Shown here piece by piece: positions 52,933 to 61,760 of a DNA stretch of 64,000 nt. Location: positions 248,001 through 312,000 of the forward strand of contig NZ_FOGO01000009.1 in the NCBI RefSeq assembly GCF_900111245.1, in the 5' to 3' direction. The DNA is from Streptomyces qinglanensis. GTDB lineage: Bacteria; Actinomycetota; Actinomycetes; Streptomycetales; Streptomycetaceae. Positions within the stretch are counted from its first letter, which is position 1, and every line of letters starts with the position of its first letter. A program made the translations under genes and the position numbers. The notes below the pieces were generated by a model, which worked only from the letters and a program-made list of their open reading frames with translations, was not told where the DNA came from and did no database searches.

Positions 52933-53023
52933 GTGGCGGGCCGGCCGGGTGCGGGGCACCTCGTCCGGCCCGCCACGGCCCGGACGCCTTCCCTGCCGGG
53001 AGGCGGGATGCCCCGCACCCGGC
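52933..53023. terminator. PEPCK terminator with an interleaved second stem
   Basis: Stem 1: GTGGCGGGCCGG (52933-52944) with complement 52965-52976, 20-base loop. Stem 2: the loop segment 52945-52958 (CCGGGTGCGGGGCA) is exactly complementary to 53009-53022. The two cannot be nested, so they form either a pseudoknot or alternative hairpins. Between the convergent PEPCK gene and the gene ending at 53036. Confidence 0.85.
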
Positions 53024-53035
53024 GCCGGGAGCGGG

Positions 53036-53449
53036 CTACACCGGGAGGGCCTCCGCGGCGGTGTGGGCTGCCAGGCGCTCCGTCACCAGTGCGGTGACCT
53101 CCTCGTCGCCGCGGGAGGTGGCGACGGCGAGGGCGTTCCCCGCCAGGGTGCCGGCCCGGGCGTGCAGGGAGGCCACATGACCGGCCTCGGCCCGGACGGC
53201 GGACGGCTCGGCCCGCAGCGGCGCCCGGCCGCCGGAGAGCCGGGCCGCATGGCCGGCGAGCTGCGCGGCGGCGGTGTCCAGCGCGGAGGACGGCGTCAGC
53301 ACCCGCAGCTCGTCCGTCACCGTGAGCAGCGCGGTCAGATGTCCGGCCAGGCGGATGTCCAGCTCCTCCTCGCGGGTGCGCCGCGGCAGGCCGGACCGGG
53401 GGCTCTCGGCCGCGGTGTGGACCGATTTGGTGCGGATCGGTTCGTACAT
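53036..53449 (-). CDS. Hypothetical helical protein next to PEPCK
   Basis: A 137-aa, Ala/Leu-rich, mostly helical protein; ATG 53449 with GGAGG 6 bases upstream. N-terminus MYEPIRTKSVHT, then four amphipathic helices (RLAGHLTALLTVTDELRVL, AAAQLAGHAARLS, LHARAGTLAGNALAVATS). No signal peptide or recognised family. Convergent with pckG. Confidence 0.78.
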   Translation of the reverse strand: MYEPIRTKSVHTAAESPRSGLPRRTREEELDIRLAGHLTALLTVTDELRVLTPSSALDTAAAQLAGHAARLSGGRAPLRAEPSAVRAEAGHVASLHARAGTLAGNALAVATSRGDEEVTALVTERLAAHTAAEALPV

Positions 53450-53545
53450 GGATGGCCTCCTGATGCTCCAGAAGGCCATCCTAACTTGGACAGCGTCTAA
53501 ATTTGTCCTTCGTTCATTGAACTCGCCACGAACGGTCACACTCGG

Positions 53546-54757
53546 TCACGGCTGGCTGTATCCATCCAGGAAGCGGCCGATTCTGGTCACGGCATCGCGC
53601 AATTCCGTCACGCTCGGCAGATTGACGATCCGGAAGTGATCAGGCTCGGGCCAGTTGAACCCGGTGCCGTGCACAATCATGATCTTCTCGGCGCGCAGCA
53701 GGTCGATCACCATCTGCCGGTCGTCCTTGACCTTGTACACCTTGGGGTCGAGCCGCGGGAACGCGTAGATCGCCCCCTTGGGCCGTACACAGCTCACGCC
53801 CGGGATGTCGGTCAGCAGCTCGTACGCGGCATCGCGCTGCTCGCACAGCCGGCCCCCCGGCAGCACCAGGTCCTCGATCGACTGCCGGCCGCCGAGCGCG
53901 GCGGCCACCGCGTGCTGCGCGGGCATGTTCGCGCACAGCCGCATGTTGGCCAGCACGGTCAGGCCCTCGATGTAGCTCTCGGCGTGCGCCTTGGGCCCGC
54001 AGACCGCCAGCCAGCCGCTGCGGTACCCGGCGACCCGGTAGGACTTGGACAGACCGTTGAAGGTCAGTGTCATCAGGTCGGGCGCGACCAGGGTGGTCGG
54101 GGTGTGGGTGGCGCCGTCGTAGAGGATCTTGTCGTAGATCTCGTCCGAGCACACCACCAGGTTGTGGCGGCGGGCGATGTCGGTGAGGCCGCGCAGGACC
54201 TCCTCGTCGTAGACCGCTCCGGTGGGGTTGTTCGGGTTGATGACGACCAGCGCGCGGGTACGGTCGGTGACCTTGCGCTCGATGTCCGCCAGGTCGGGCA
54301 TCCAGTCGGACTGCTCGTCGCAGCGGTAGTGCACCGCCGTACCGCCCGCCAGCGACACCGAGGCGGTCCACAGCGGGTAGTCGGGTGCCGGCACCAGCAC
54401 CTCGTCCCCGTCGTCCAGCAGCGCCTGCATCGACATCTGGATGAGCTCCGAGACCCCGTTGCCCAGGTAGACGTCCTCGACGGACAGCTCTATGCCCTGC
54501 GTCTGGTAGTGCTGCGCCACCGCCCGGCGCGCCGAGAGCAGGCCCTTGGCGTCGCCGTAGCCGTGCGCGGTCCCGACGTTGCGCAGCATGTCCTCGAGGA
54601 TCTCCGGCGGGCAGTCGAAGCCGAACGCGGCGGGGTTGCCGGTGTTGAGCTTGAGGATCTGATGCCCTGCCGCCTCCAGCCGCGTCGCCTCCTCCAGGAC
54701 CGGGCCCCGGATCTCATAACAGACATTGGCGAGCTTCGTCGACTGGATGACCTGCAT
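53546..54757 (-). CDS. Alanine-type aminotransferase (fold-I PLP enzyme)
   Basis: A 403-aa class I aminotransferase: substrate loop LNTGNPAAFGFDCP, cofactor motif NPNNPTGAVYDEE, SDEIYDKILYDG, the PLP lysine in FNGLSKSYRVAGYRSGW, and the C-terminal arginine in PEPDHFRIVNLP. It best resembles the AlaA branch (alanine/valine with 2-oxo acids). ATG 54757. Divergent from a TetR gene; a 25-bp palindrome lies between them at 54837. Confidence 0.93.
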   Translation of the reverse strand: MQVIQSTKLANVCYEIRGPVLEEATRLEAAGHQILKLNTGNPAAFGFDCPPEILEDMLRNVGTAHGYGDAKGLLSARRAVAQHYQTQGIELSVEDVYLGNGVSELIQMSMQALLDDGDEVLVPAPDYPLWTASVSLAGGTAVHYRCDEQSDWMPDLADIERKVTDRTRALVVINPNNPTGAVYDEEVLRGLTDIARRHNLVVCSDEIYDKILYDGATHTPTTLVAPDLMTLTFNGLSKSYRVAGYRSGWLAVCGPKAHAESYIEGLTVLANMRLCANMPAQHAVAAALGGRQSIEDLVLPGGRLCEQRDAAYELLTDIPGVSCVRPKGAIYAFPRLDPKVYKVKDDRQMVIDLLRAEKIMIVHGTGFNWPEPDHFRIVNLPSVTELRDAVTRIGRFLDGYSQP

Positions 54758-54836
54758 GACGTCAGCCTACGGGCGGTGTTGACCGGGCGCCCTATGTTTT
54801 CCCTCACCTCGGGGACCCTCGAACACTCCTTCCCCT

Positions 54837-54861
54837 CCGAATGGCAGCCACTGCCATTCGG
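54837..54861. promoter_or_regulatory. 25-bp palindrome between aminotransferase and TetR genes
   Basis: CCGAATGGCAG, CCA, CTGCCATTCGG: an exact 11-bp dyad with a 3-base centre. Its position between divergent genes, one a TetR regulator, makes it a good operator candidate. It is lower in GC than the surroundings. Confidence 0.75.
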
Positions 54862-55047
54862 CGTGCACTGCCACAATTGCCCAGCCGAATCCCGGCAGGG
54901 TGGCCCGGTGCCGTACGGGACACCTCTCTCTCCGACAGCCGCCGGACGCGCGCGGCACCGCGAAGACAGCGGCGCCCTCCGGGACGAAGACACCGGCGGC
55001 TTCCGGGACATGGCCCTGCCCGCGGACGATGCATGACAATGAGATCC

Positions 55048-55701
55048 ATGGCCCCCGCACCTGCAGAAGCCGACGACGACACCGCCGCGGACCCCTGTGC
55101 CCCTCCGGCCAGACCGGGGCTGCGCGAGCGCAAGAAGATCCGGACCCGCCAGGCCATCCGGCGGGCCGCCTACCGGCTCTTCGAGGAGCAGGGCTACGAC
55201 ACCACACCGGTGGACCGGATCGCCGAGGAGGCGGACGTCTCCCCCAGCACCGTCTTCCGCTACTTCCCCACCAAGGAAGACATCGTCCTGACCGACGAGT
55301 ACGACCCACTGCTGGAGGAGGCGCTGCGGCAGCGCCCGGCCGGAGAACCGCCCGTCGCCGCCCTGCGCGAAGCCCTGTGCTCCTCCCTGACGGGCATCTA
55401 CCGGGCCGACGCCGAGGAGACGATGCTGCGCATCCGCCTCATCCGCGAGGTGCCCGCACTGCGCGGCCGGATGAGCGAGCACTCCGCCGACACCGCGTGG
55501 CTGCTGCGGCGCTCCCTCGCCGAGCGCACCGGACGCGCCGAGGACGACCTCGAACTGCGGATCGTGACCAGCGCCATGCTCGCCGCGCTCACCGAGGCCC
55601 TGTACTCCTGGGCCGACACCGGCATGGCGGGCACCCTGGAGGACCTGCGCGCCCTGGTCACCCGCGCCCTCGGTGTGCTGGAGCGCGGGCTGACGCTGTA
55701 G
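55048..55701 (+). CDS. TetR-family regulator
   Basis: A 217-aa TetR protein: helix-turn-helix AIRRAAYRLFEEQGYDTTPVDRIAEEADVSPSTVFRYFPTKEDIVL (about residues 36-80; recognition part SPSTVFRYFP). ATG 55048 is chosen to give MAPAPAEADDD; ATGs at 55033 and 55039 are alternatives, and none has a good ribosome site. Long Ala/Asp head. Convergent with the YyaL-type gene. May control the divergent aminotransferase through the palindrome at 54837. Confidence 0.9.
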   Translation: MAPAPAEADDDTAADPCAPPARPGLRERKKIRTRQAIRRAAYRLFEEQGYDTTPVDRIAEEADVSPSTVFRYFPTKEDIVLTDEYDPLLEEALRQRPAGEPPVAALREALCSSLTGIYRADAEETMLRIRLIREVPALRGRMSEHSADTAWLLRRSLAERTGRAEDDLELRIVTSAMLAALTEALYSWADTGMAGTLEDLRALVTRALGVLERGLTL

Positions 55702-55793
55702 AGGCGGAGCCGGGCCGGCGGGCGGCCCGCGGCCCGCGGAGGGGGCCTGCCACCCGGCCCGGAGCCGGCTGCGGCAGGCGCCCCGGCCGCAGG

Positions 55794-57815
55794 CTAGTCG
55801 CGGAGGGCGGCACCCAGCGCCTCGGGATCCGTCACCGGTGCGGCGCACACGAAGCCGCGGCACACATAGGCGGCCGGCTTTCCGTCCACCAGCCCCCGGT
55901 CCCGCAACAGCGGTACGCCGGAAGCGCCCGGTGCGCCCACCGCCACCACCGCGCCGGGCGCACCGGACAGCAGGGCGGCCCGGTGCAGCGCGCCGCCCGG
56001 CTCCTCCCCCACCACGGCGACCTCGCGCGGCCCGTCCAGCAGCGCCTCGCCCGCGGCCAGCCCCCAGCCCAGGAAGCGGGGCGCCCGCGCGGCGAGTTCG
56101 CGCACGACGCCCAGGGCCCGCTCGGCGGCCTCCCGGTAGCGGTGCTCCCCGGTATAGGCGCCGTACGCGAGCAGCGCGGCGGCCGCCGCGTTCCATCCGG
56201 AGGGCACGGCGTTGTCGGTGGGGTCCTGGGGGCGCCGGATCAACTGCTCGGCGTCGTCGGCCGTGTCGAAGAGAGCGCCGTCCGCACCGGCGAACCGCTC
56301 CAGCACGGTGTCCAGCAGGGCGCCCGCACGGGTCAGCCACTCCGCTTCACCGGTCACCGCATACAGCGCCAGATAGCCCTCCGCCGCGTCGCCGTAGTCC
56401 TCCAGCACCCCGGCACTGCTGCCCGGCACCCCGTCCCGCGAGGTGCGCACCAGGCGCCGGCCCTCGTCGAAGGTGTGCACCTCGGCGAGCAGCGCGGCGG
56501 CGCCCGCGGCGGCCTCCACCAGGTCGGGCCGGCCGAACCAGGCCCCGGTCTCGGCCAGGGCCGCGACGGCCAGACCGTTCCAGGCCGTGACGACCTTGTC
56601 GTCGCGCGCCGGCCGGGGACGCTCCGCCCGCGCCTCGAACAGCCTGCGCCGGACCGACGCGAAGCGGTCGGCGTCCAGCAGCGGCGTCTCCCGGTCGGGC
56701 AGTTGCAGCACCGAGGCGCCGCCCTCGAAGGTGCCCTCCTCGGTGACGTGGAAGCACTCGGCGGCCAGTTCACCGTCCGCCTCGCCCAGCACCTCGGTGA
56801 GCTGCTCCGGGGTCCACACGTAGTAGGCGCCCTCGGCATGGCCGCCGTGCCCGTCGTCGCTGTCGGCGTCCAGCGCGGAGGCGAACCCGCCCTCGGCGGT
56901 GCCCAGCTCGCGGACCAGGAAGTCCGCCGTCCGCAGGGCCACGGCGCGGGCCTGCTCCGAACCGGTGGCCCGCCACAGCCGGGCGTAGACACGGCACAGC
57001 AGCGCGTTGTCGTACAGCATCTTCTCGAAGTGCGGGACGACCCACTCCGCGTCCACGGAGTAGCGGGCGAACCCGCCGCCGAGCTGGTCGTGGATACCGC
57101 CCCGGGCCATCGCCTCGCACGTCGCCGAGGCCATCTGCAGCGCGCCCTCGGAGCCGGTGCGGGCGTGGTGCCGCAGCAGGAACTCCAGCACCATGGGCGG
57201 CGGGAACTTCGGCGCGCCGCCGAACCCGCCCCACCGCGCGTCGAAGTCCTTGGTCAGCCCGAGCAGCGCGGCGCCCATCTCCTCCGCGCCCGGGGGCTGC
57301 GGAGCGCCCAGCCGGATGCTCCGCCCGGCCAGGTCGGCACTGATCCGGGAGGCGACGTCGGCCACCTCCTCGTGCCGGTCCTGCCACGCGGTCCGCACGC
57401 CCTCCAGGATCTGCCGGAAGGACGGCATGCCGTGCCGCGGCTCCGGCGGGAAGTACGTCCCGAAGTAGAAGGGTTCGGCGTCCGGCGTCAGGAACACCGT
57501 CATCGGCCAGCCGCCCTGCCCGGTCGCCGCCTGGACGGCCTCCATGTAGACCGCGTCCACGTCCGGGCGCTCCTCGCGGTCCACCTTCACGCTGACGAAG
57601 CCCTCGTTCATCAGCCGCGCCGTCGCCTCGTCCTCGAAGCTCTCCCGCGCCATCACATGGCACCAGTGGCACGACGCGTATCCGACCGACAGCAGCACGG
57701 GCACCTCGCGCCGCCGCGCTTCCTCGAAAGCCTCCGGCGTCCAGGGCCACCAGTCGACCGGATTGTCCGCGTGCTGGAGGAGATAAGGCGAGGTCACGCC
57801 AGCCAACCGGTTCAT
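55794..57815 (-). CDS. YyaL/SSP411-type thioredoxin-fold protein
   Basis: A 673-aa protein with an N-terminal thioredoxin-like domain (residues 1-165; VGYASCHWCHVMARESF, GGWPMTVFLTPD) and a C-terminal six-hairpin-glycosidase-like alpha/alpha toroid. The toroid carries SALDADSDDGHGGHAEGAYYVWT, TAWNGLAVAALAE and AVPSGWNAAAAALLAYG. The CHWC motif suggests redox activity; function in bacteria is unclear. ATG 57815. Confidence 0.95.
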   Translation of the reverse strand: MNRLAGVTSPYLLQHADNPVDWWPWTPEAFEEARRREVPVLLSVGYASCHWCHVMARESFEDEATARLMNEGFVSVKVDREERPDVDAVYMEAVQAATGQGGWPMTVFLTPDAEPFYFGTYFPPEPRHGMPSFRQILEGVRTAWQDRHEEVADVASRISADLAGRSIRLGAPQPPGAEEMGAALLGLTKDFDARWGGFGGAPKFPPPMVLEFLLRHHARTGSEGALQMASATCEAMARGGIHDQLGGGFARYSVDAEWVVPHFEKMLYDNALLCRVYARLWRATGSEQARAVALRTADFLVRELGTAEGGFASALDADSDDGHGGHAEGAYYVWTPEQLTEVLGEADGELAAECFHVTEEGTFEGGASVLQLPDRETPLLDADRFASVRRRLFEARAERPRPARDDKVVTAWNGLAVAALAETGAWFGRPDLVEAAAGAAALLAEVHTFDEGRRLVRTSRDGVPGSSAGVLEDYGDAAEGYLALYAVTGEAEWLTRAGALLDTVLERFAGADGALFDTADDAEQLIRRPQDPTDNAVPSGWNAAAAALLAYGAYTGEHRYREAAERALGVVRELAARAPRFLGWGLAAGEALLDGPREVAVVGEEPGGALHRAALLSGAPGAVVAVGAPGASGVPLLRDRGLVDGKPAAYVCRGFVCAAPVTDPEALGAALRD

Positions 57816-57902
57816 ACGCCCAGGCTCTCACAGCGGCCCGCCCGCCCGAGGCGGCACGCTCGTCCGCCACGGTAGTGCCGTAGTGCCCCACGGCGAGCCG
57901 AC

Positions 57903-58130
57903 GGCGTACCGCCGGACACGTCCCGGCGCTCCTTCGAATCGGTGGACCAGTATGCGAAGGCCGGCATCCCCTTCCACTGGCGGGTCGAACAGGCCGCCAC
58001 CGGCGTCCCGATCGTCTACACCTACGTCCTCGATCCCGCTACCAGGACCTACCGGGACGGCGAGATGTTCACCGGCGTGATCAAGGCTGCCGCGCCGTTC
58101 ACCATCACCGCCGATCTCGGCGCCCTCTGA
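57903..58130 (+). pseudogene. Decayed Uma2-family gene fragment (C-terminal part)
   Basis: The frame through GTG 57942 reads VPPDTSRRSFESVDQYAKAGIPFHWRVE, then TYVLDPATRTYRDGEMFTGVI and PFTITADLGAL, the standard C-terminal half of Uma2 proteins (VSPDTxRRD...YAxAGIPxYW...PFxxxxDL). The catalytic N-terminal half is missing and no ribosome site precedes it. A remnant, related to the intact gene at 49332 only by family. Confidence 0.85.
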
Positions 58131-58226
58131 GGACTCGCCTCCGTCGAGTCACTCGCGCACCGGCGGTGGCCAAGAAGAAGTCTCCGGCCCGGCCGCCGGC
58201 GCCGGACGGCCCGGGCGGCGCGTCCT

Positions 58227-58244
58227 GCCGGCCCGTGGGCCGGC
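58227..58244. terminator. Short GC palindrome between convergent genes
   Basis: GCCGGCCC-GT-GGGCCGGC, between the Uma2 remnant and the MarR stop; a plausible weak terminator. Confidence 0.45.
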
Positions 58245-58275
58245 GACGGACGGGGTCGGCGGGACGGCCCGGCTC

Positions 58276-58728
58276 CTACTGGTCGGCCTGGCGGCCGAGT
58301 TCTGCGAGTCGGACCAGGGCGGGCAGGGCCTCGGCGATCGACTGCCGTTCCTCGGGGGTCAGTTGGGCGATCAGCGGGAGCAGGTGGCGGCCGCGGTCCT
58401 CGTGCCGCGCCTGGCAGATCTGCCGGCCGCGCTCGGTGAGGTGGACGAGGACAGCCCGGCCGTCCGTCGGATCGCGGCGGCGTTCCACAAGCCCGTCGTG
58501 TTCGAGCCGGGTGACCAACTGGGTCAGCCCCGGCTGGCTGATCTGCTCGGCCCGGGCGAGTTCGGTGAGCCGTTTGGGACCGCTCTGGACCAGGGTGTCC
58601 AGCACGGACAGCGTGGTGAACGGCAGCTTCTGCACCACGGGGAGCCGGATGTAGTAGCGGTTGAAGTCCTCGATCGCCCGGGTGAGGTCGCCGACGGCCA
58701 GGTCGGTGCCATGGCCGGAGCGCTGCAT
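58276..58728 (-). CDS. MarR-family regulator
   Basis: A 150-aa MarR protein: winged helix LTELARAEQISQPGLTQLVTRLEHDGLVERRRDPTDGRAVLVHLTERG is typical. ATG 58728 (GTG 58737 is also possible). The promoter region carries a 12-bp palindrome ACTTATATAAGT. Transcribed alone. Confidence 0.94.
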   Translation of the reverse strand: MQRSGHGTDLAVGDLTRAIEDFNRYYIRLPVVQKLPFTTLSVLDTLVQSGPKRLTELARAEQISQPGLTQLVTRLEHDGLVERRRDPTDGRAVLVHLTERGRQICQARHEDRGRHLLPLIAQLTPEERQSIAEALPALVRLAELGRQADQ

Positions 58729-58755
58729 AGAAGTCACCCCGCAAATGTATCGCGA

Positions 58756-58767
58756 ACTTATATAAGT
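58756..58767. promoter_or_regulatory. 12-bp AT-rich palindrome, probable MarR operator
   Basis: ACTTATATAAGT, exact dyad 28 bp upstream of the MarR start, in the only AT-rich patch nearby, so it probably overlaps the -10 element. Confidence 0.75.
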
Positions 58768-59213
58768 GTTTGTTGGATCGCTGCGCGGTGCTGGGCCCGC
58801 CGTGAGCGGCTCGGACCACGCTGTGGGGCGGCGGCGCTGCGGCGCGGCGGCGCTGCTCACGCCGCGGAACGCGGCGGTACTTGAGCGGCGGATCGTGTCC
58901 CTGAGTGCGGTCGTGCGGGGCACCGGCCTGCTGCTGGTGACGCTGGTGCCCGGGACGGATCGGCCGCATCCGCCGCTGCCGGCGGTGCACGGGCGCACGC
59001 ACACCGTGGAACGCGCCGCCGACCGGCCGGGCCACCGACCGGCGGACCCGCGGCGCGCCCGCGGCGGGCCCCTCCCGGCATCGTCCGGGGGCGATGCGGA
59101 GTGACTGGTCCGCTCGGCCCGGGCGGTCGGCGGGCCGACCCCGCCGGACATCGCGCCCCGGATGCGGGCACCACGGCCGGAAGGACCGGGTGCCCGGGGC
59201 GGCGGCGCCGCGC
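58768..59213. other. Gene-free region
   Basis: 446 bp between two leftward genes. An open frame at 58766-59104 on the + strand has no ribosome site and shadow-like composition. I see no defined element other than the MarR promoter at its left edge. Confidence 0.45.
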
Positions 59214-60380
59214 TCAGTGCGGGGTGCGGGCGCCGCCCGCGGCCTCCCAGCCGGCCACCGCGAGGGCGCGGTAGGCGGTGTAGGCGGCGGCGGGGTCGCC
59301 CTCGTCCACCCACGGGACGGCGCCGACGTGGCCGTCGACGGCGGCGAGGGCCTCCATGGCCTCGCCGTAGCGCTCGGCCCGCACCAGGAACCAGACCAGC
59401 AGATGGAGGACGTGCGGGCGTACCGGGTGGTCGTCCTCGACCTGGTCGACGGCGTACTCGGCGGCCTCGATGGCCTTGCCGATCTCCTCGCTCTGATACA
59501 GGCCGCGGACCATGTTCACCTCGGGCAGGTGGCCGTAGGCCGCGAACAGCGGCAGCGCCGCCAGCAGCGACCCCTCGGGCGCCTGCGCAGCCGCGGCGCG
59601 GGCGAACGCATCGGCCTGCTCCTTGGAGCCCGTGCCCCGCGCCGACCAGTAGGGCAGTGCCGCCAGATGGGCGCCCATGTGGTCGGGTGCCAGCCTGCGG
59701 ACGGTGCCCCACAGGGACTCGAAGTCGGCCTCGCGGTAGCCGAGATGGCGCGCGAGGGTCAGCTCGGTCAGCTGCGGCGTCGGGTCGGCCGGGGCGAGCT
59801 TCGCCGCGTCGCGCGCGACGTTCCGCGCCTCCTCCAGGATGATGCGGCGGCTGTCGGGATCGCTCTCGGCCAGCGCCTGGAAGACCAGAAACTGCGCGTA
59901 CACCTGGGCGCCCCCGTGGTCGCGCGGCTGCCGGGCGCGCCACTCGCGCAGCCACCGCGCGTCCGGCACCCCGGCGCCCGGCTCCTTGCTGAAGGACACC
60001 CCGCCGGTGCCGGTGTCCGCACCCGCGGCGGCGCCGTGCTCGCGGGAGCGGGCCAGTTCCATGGCCGCGGCGCCCGCCAGGGACTGCACCCGCTGCCAGC
60101 GCAGCTCGTACTCGTCGCCGGTGAAGGCCAGCAGGTGTGCGACCGGCTGCCAGTCCTGGGTGCGCTGCGCCTCCTCCAGCGCCTCGACCAGTTCCCGGTC
60201 CGGCCCCGGCAGCCGCACATCGAGCTCGTCGGCGGGGACGAAGCCGTACCCGGCCGTCGGGTCGACCGCCTGGGCCAGGCCCCTGGCGCCGTCCTGCCGC
60301 AGCTTCCTGCGGCGCATGGCGGGGTAGACGACCACGCCGAAGACGGCGGCGAGGGCGATCAGGAGGAGCAGGGCTTCCAT
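59214..60380 (-). CDS. Membrane-anchored helical-repeat protein, unknown
   Basis: A 388-aa protein with one N-terminal membrane helix (LLLLIALAAVFGVVVYPAM, about 3-21), a basic patch (RRRKLRQ), then a cytoplasmic all-helical domain. It resembles tetratricopeptide-like pairs (ILEEARNVARDAAKLAPADPTPQL, AIEAAEYAVDQVEDDHPVRPHVL, YGEAMEALAAVDGHV). No enzymatic motif. ATG 60380. Divergent from cystathionine gamma-synthase. Confidence 0.82.
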   Translation of the reverse strand: MEALLLLIALAAVFGVVVYPAMRRRKLRQDGARGLAQAVDPTAGYGFVPADELDVRLPGPDRELVEALEEAQRTQDWQPVAHLLAFTGDEYELRWQRVQSLAGAAAMELARSREHGAAAGADTGTGGVSFSKEPGAGVPDARWLREWRARQPRDHGGAQVYAQFLVFQALAESDPDSRRIILEEARNVARDAAKLAPADPTPQLTELTLARHLGYREADFESLWGTVRRLAPDHMGAHLAALPYWSARGTGSKEQADAFARAAAAQAPEGSLLAALPLFAAYGHLPEVNMVRGLYQSEEIGKAIEAAEYAVDQVEDDHPVRPHVLHLLVWFLVRAERYGEAMEALAAVDGHVGAVPWVDEGDPAAAYTAYRALAVAGWEAAGGARTPH

Positions 60381-60435
60381 GGCGTCGGATCTCCACGCTG
60401 TGACGGACGGCTGGGCGGGGCGGCACGCCCCGGGG

Positions 60436-60466
60436 GCGGTACGTCCCCGGAGCGGTACGTCCCCGG
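60436..60466. repeat. 15-bp direct repeat upstream of metB
   Basis: GCGGTACGTCCCCGG at 60436-60450 and again at 60452-60466, one base apart, in the divergent promoter region. Could be a tandem binding site. Confidence 0.8.
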
Positions 60467-60513
60467 GGAGGAGTGCGCCCCACTCCACCGTACGGCCCAC
60501 TAGTCTCGCCCCC

Positions 60514-61725
60514 ATGAGTGAGCAGCGCGACAACGGCATCGACAGCGGGGCGGACGGCACCCCGGACACCCCGCGGCAGAGCTTCGAGACCCTCGCCATC
60601 CATGCGGGGCAGGCCGCCGACCCGAGGACGGGGGCGGTGGTCCCGCCCATCCACCAGGTCTCCACGTACAAGCAGGACGGCGTCGGGGGGCTGCGCGGCG
60701 GCTACGAGTACAGCCGCTCGGCGAACCCGACCCGCAGCGCGCTGGAGGAGAACCTGGCGGCGCTGGAGGGCGGCAGGCGCGGACTGGCCTTCGCCTCCGG
60801 GCTGGCCGCCGAGGACTGCCTGCTGCGCACCCTGCTCACCCCCGGGGACCACGTGGTGATCCCGAACGACGCGTACGGCGGCACCTTCCGGCTCTTCGCC
60901 AGGGTCGCCGAGCGGTGGGGTGTGCAGTGGTCGGTGGCCGACTCCTCCGACCCGGCCGCCGTCCGCGCCCAGCTCCGCGAGCGCACCAAGGCGGTCTGGG
61001 TGGAGACCCCCTCCAACCCGCTGCTGGGGATCACCGACATCGCGGCGGTCGCGGAGGTGGCGCACGAGGCGGGCGCACGGCTGGTGGTCGACAACACCTT
61101 CGCCAGCCCGTACCTCCAGCAGCCGCTCGCGCTGGGCGCGGACGCGGTCGTGCACTCGACGACGAAGTACATGGGCGGCCACTCCGACGTGGTGGGCGGT
61201 GCGCTGGTCGTCGCCGACCCCGCGCTCGGCGACGAACTGGCCTTCCACCAGAACGCGATGGGCGCCATCGCGGGGCCGTTCGACGCCTGGCTGGTGATGC
61301 GGGGGATCAAGACGCTGGGCGTGCGCATGGACCGGCACGGGGAGAACGCCGCCCGCGTGGTCCAGTTGCTGAGCGCGCACCCGGAGGTGACGGAGGTCTA
61401 CTACCCGGGGCTGCCCACGCATCCCGGGCACGAGATCGCGGCCAAGCAGATGCGCGGCTTCGGCGGGATGGTGTCCTTCCGAGTGGCGGGCGGCGAGGAG
61501 GCCGCGGTGCGGGTGTGCGACCGGGCCCGGCTCTTCACGCTGGGCGAGTCTCTGGGCGGGGTCGAGTCGCTGATCGAGCACCCGGGGCGGATGACGCACG
61601 CCTCGGCGGCGGGTTCCGCGCTGGAGGTGCCGGCAGACCTGGTGCGCCTCTCGGTGGGCATCGAGTCGGCGGACGATCTGCTGGCGGACCTGACGCAGGC
61701 GCTGGAGGGGGCCGCAGCGGGCTGA
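60514..61725 (+). CDS. metB: Cystathionine gamma-synthase
   Basis: A 403-aa Cys/Met-metabolism PLP enzyme: VVPPIHQVSTYKQDGVG, YEYSRSANPTRSALEENLAALE, and the PLP lysine in DAVVHSTTKYMGGHSDVVGGAL. It forms cystathionine from an activated homoserine and cysteine (cystathionine gamma-lyase activity is possible in actinobacteria). No ribosome site; TAGTCT ends 7 bases before ATG 60514, so the mRNA may be leaderless. Confidence 0.94.
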   Translation: MSEQRDNGIDSGADGTPDTPRQSFETLAIHAGQAADPRTGAVVPPIHQVSTYKQDGVGGLRGGYEYSRSANPTRSALEENLAALEGGRRGLAFASGLAAEDCLLRTLLTPGDHVVIPNDAYGGTFRLFARVAERWGVQWSVADSSDPAAVRAQLRERTKAVWVETPSNPLLGITDIAAVAEVAHEAGARLVVDNTFASPYLQQPLALGADAVVHSTTKYMGGHSDVVGGALVVADPALGDELAFHQNAMGAIAGPFDAWLVMRGIKTLGVRMDRHGENAARVVQLLSAHPEVTEVYYPGLPTHPGHEIAAKQMRGFGGMVSFRVAGGEEAAVRVCDRARLFTLGESLGGVESLIEHPGRMTHASAAGSALEVPADLVRLSVGIESADDLLADLTQALEGAAAG

Positions 61726-61760
61726 AGCGACGCGGCCGGGCCCGGGTCACCCGCCGACGC

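Noticed and set aside
54900..57875. A 991-codon open frame on the plus strand
   Set aside because: Runs antisense through the YyaL-type gene and out of frame with TetR; no ribosome site or family signature.
58766..59104. A 112-codon open frame on the plus strand
   Set aside because: No ribosome site, no recognisable motif, composition like antisense shadow.
58276..61599. A 1107-codon open frame on the minus strand
   Set aside because: Only its left end is a real gene (MarR). The rest is antisense to metB and other genes and reads as GC-driven shadow.
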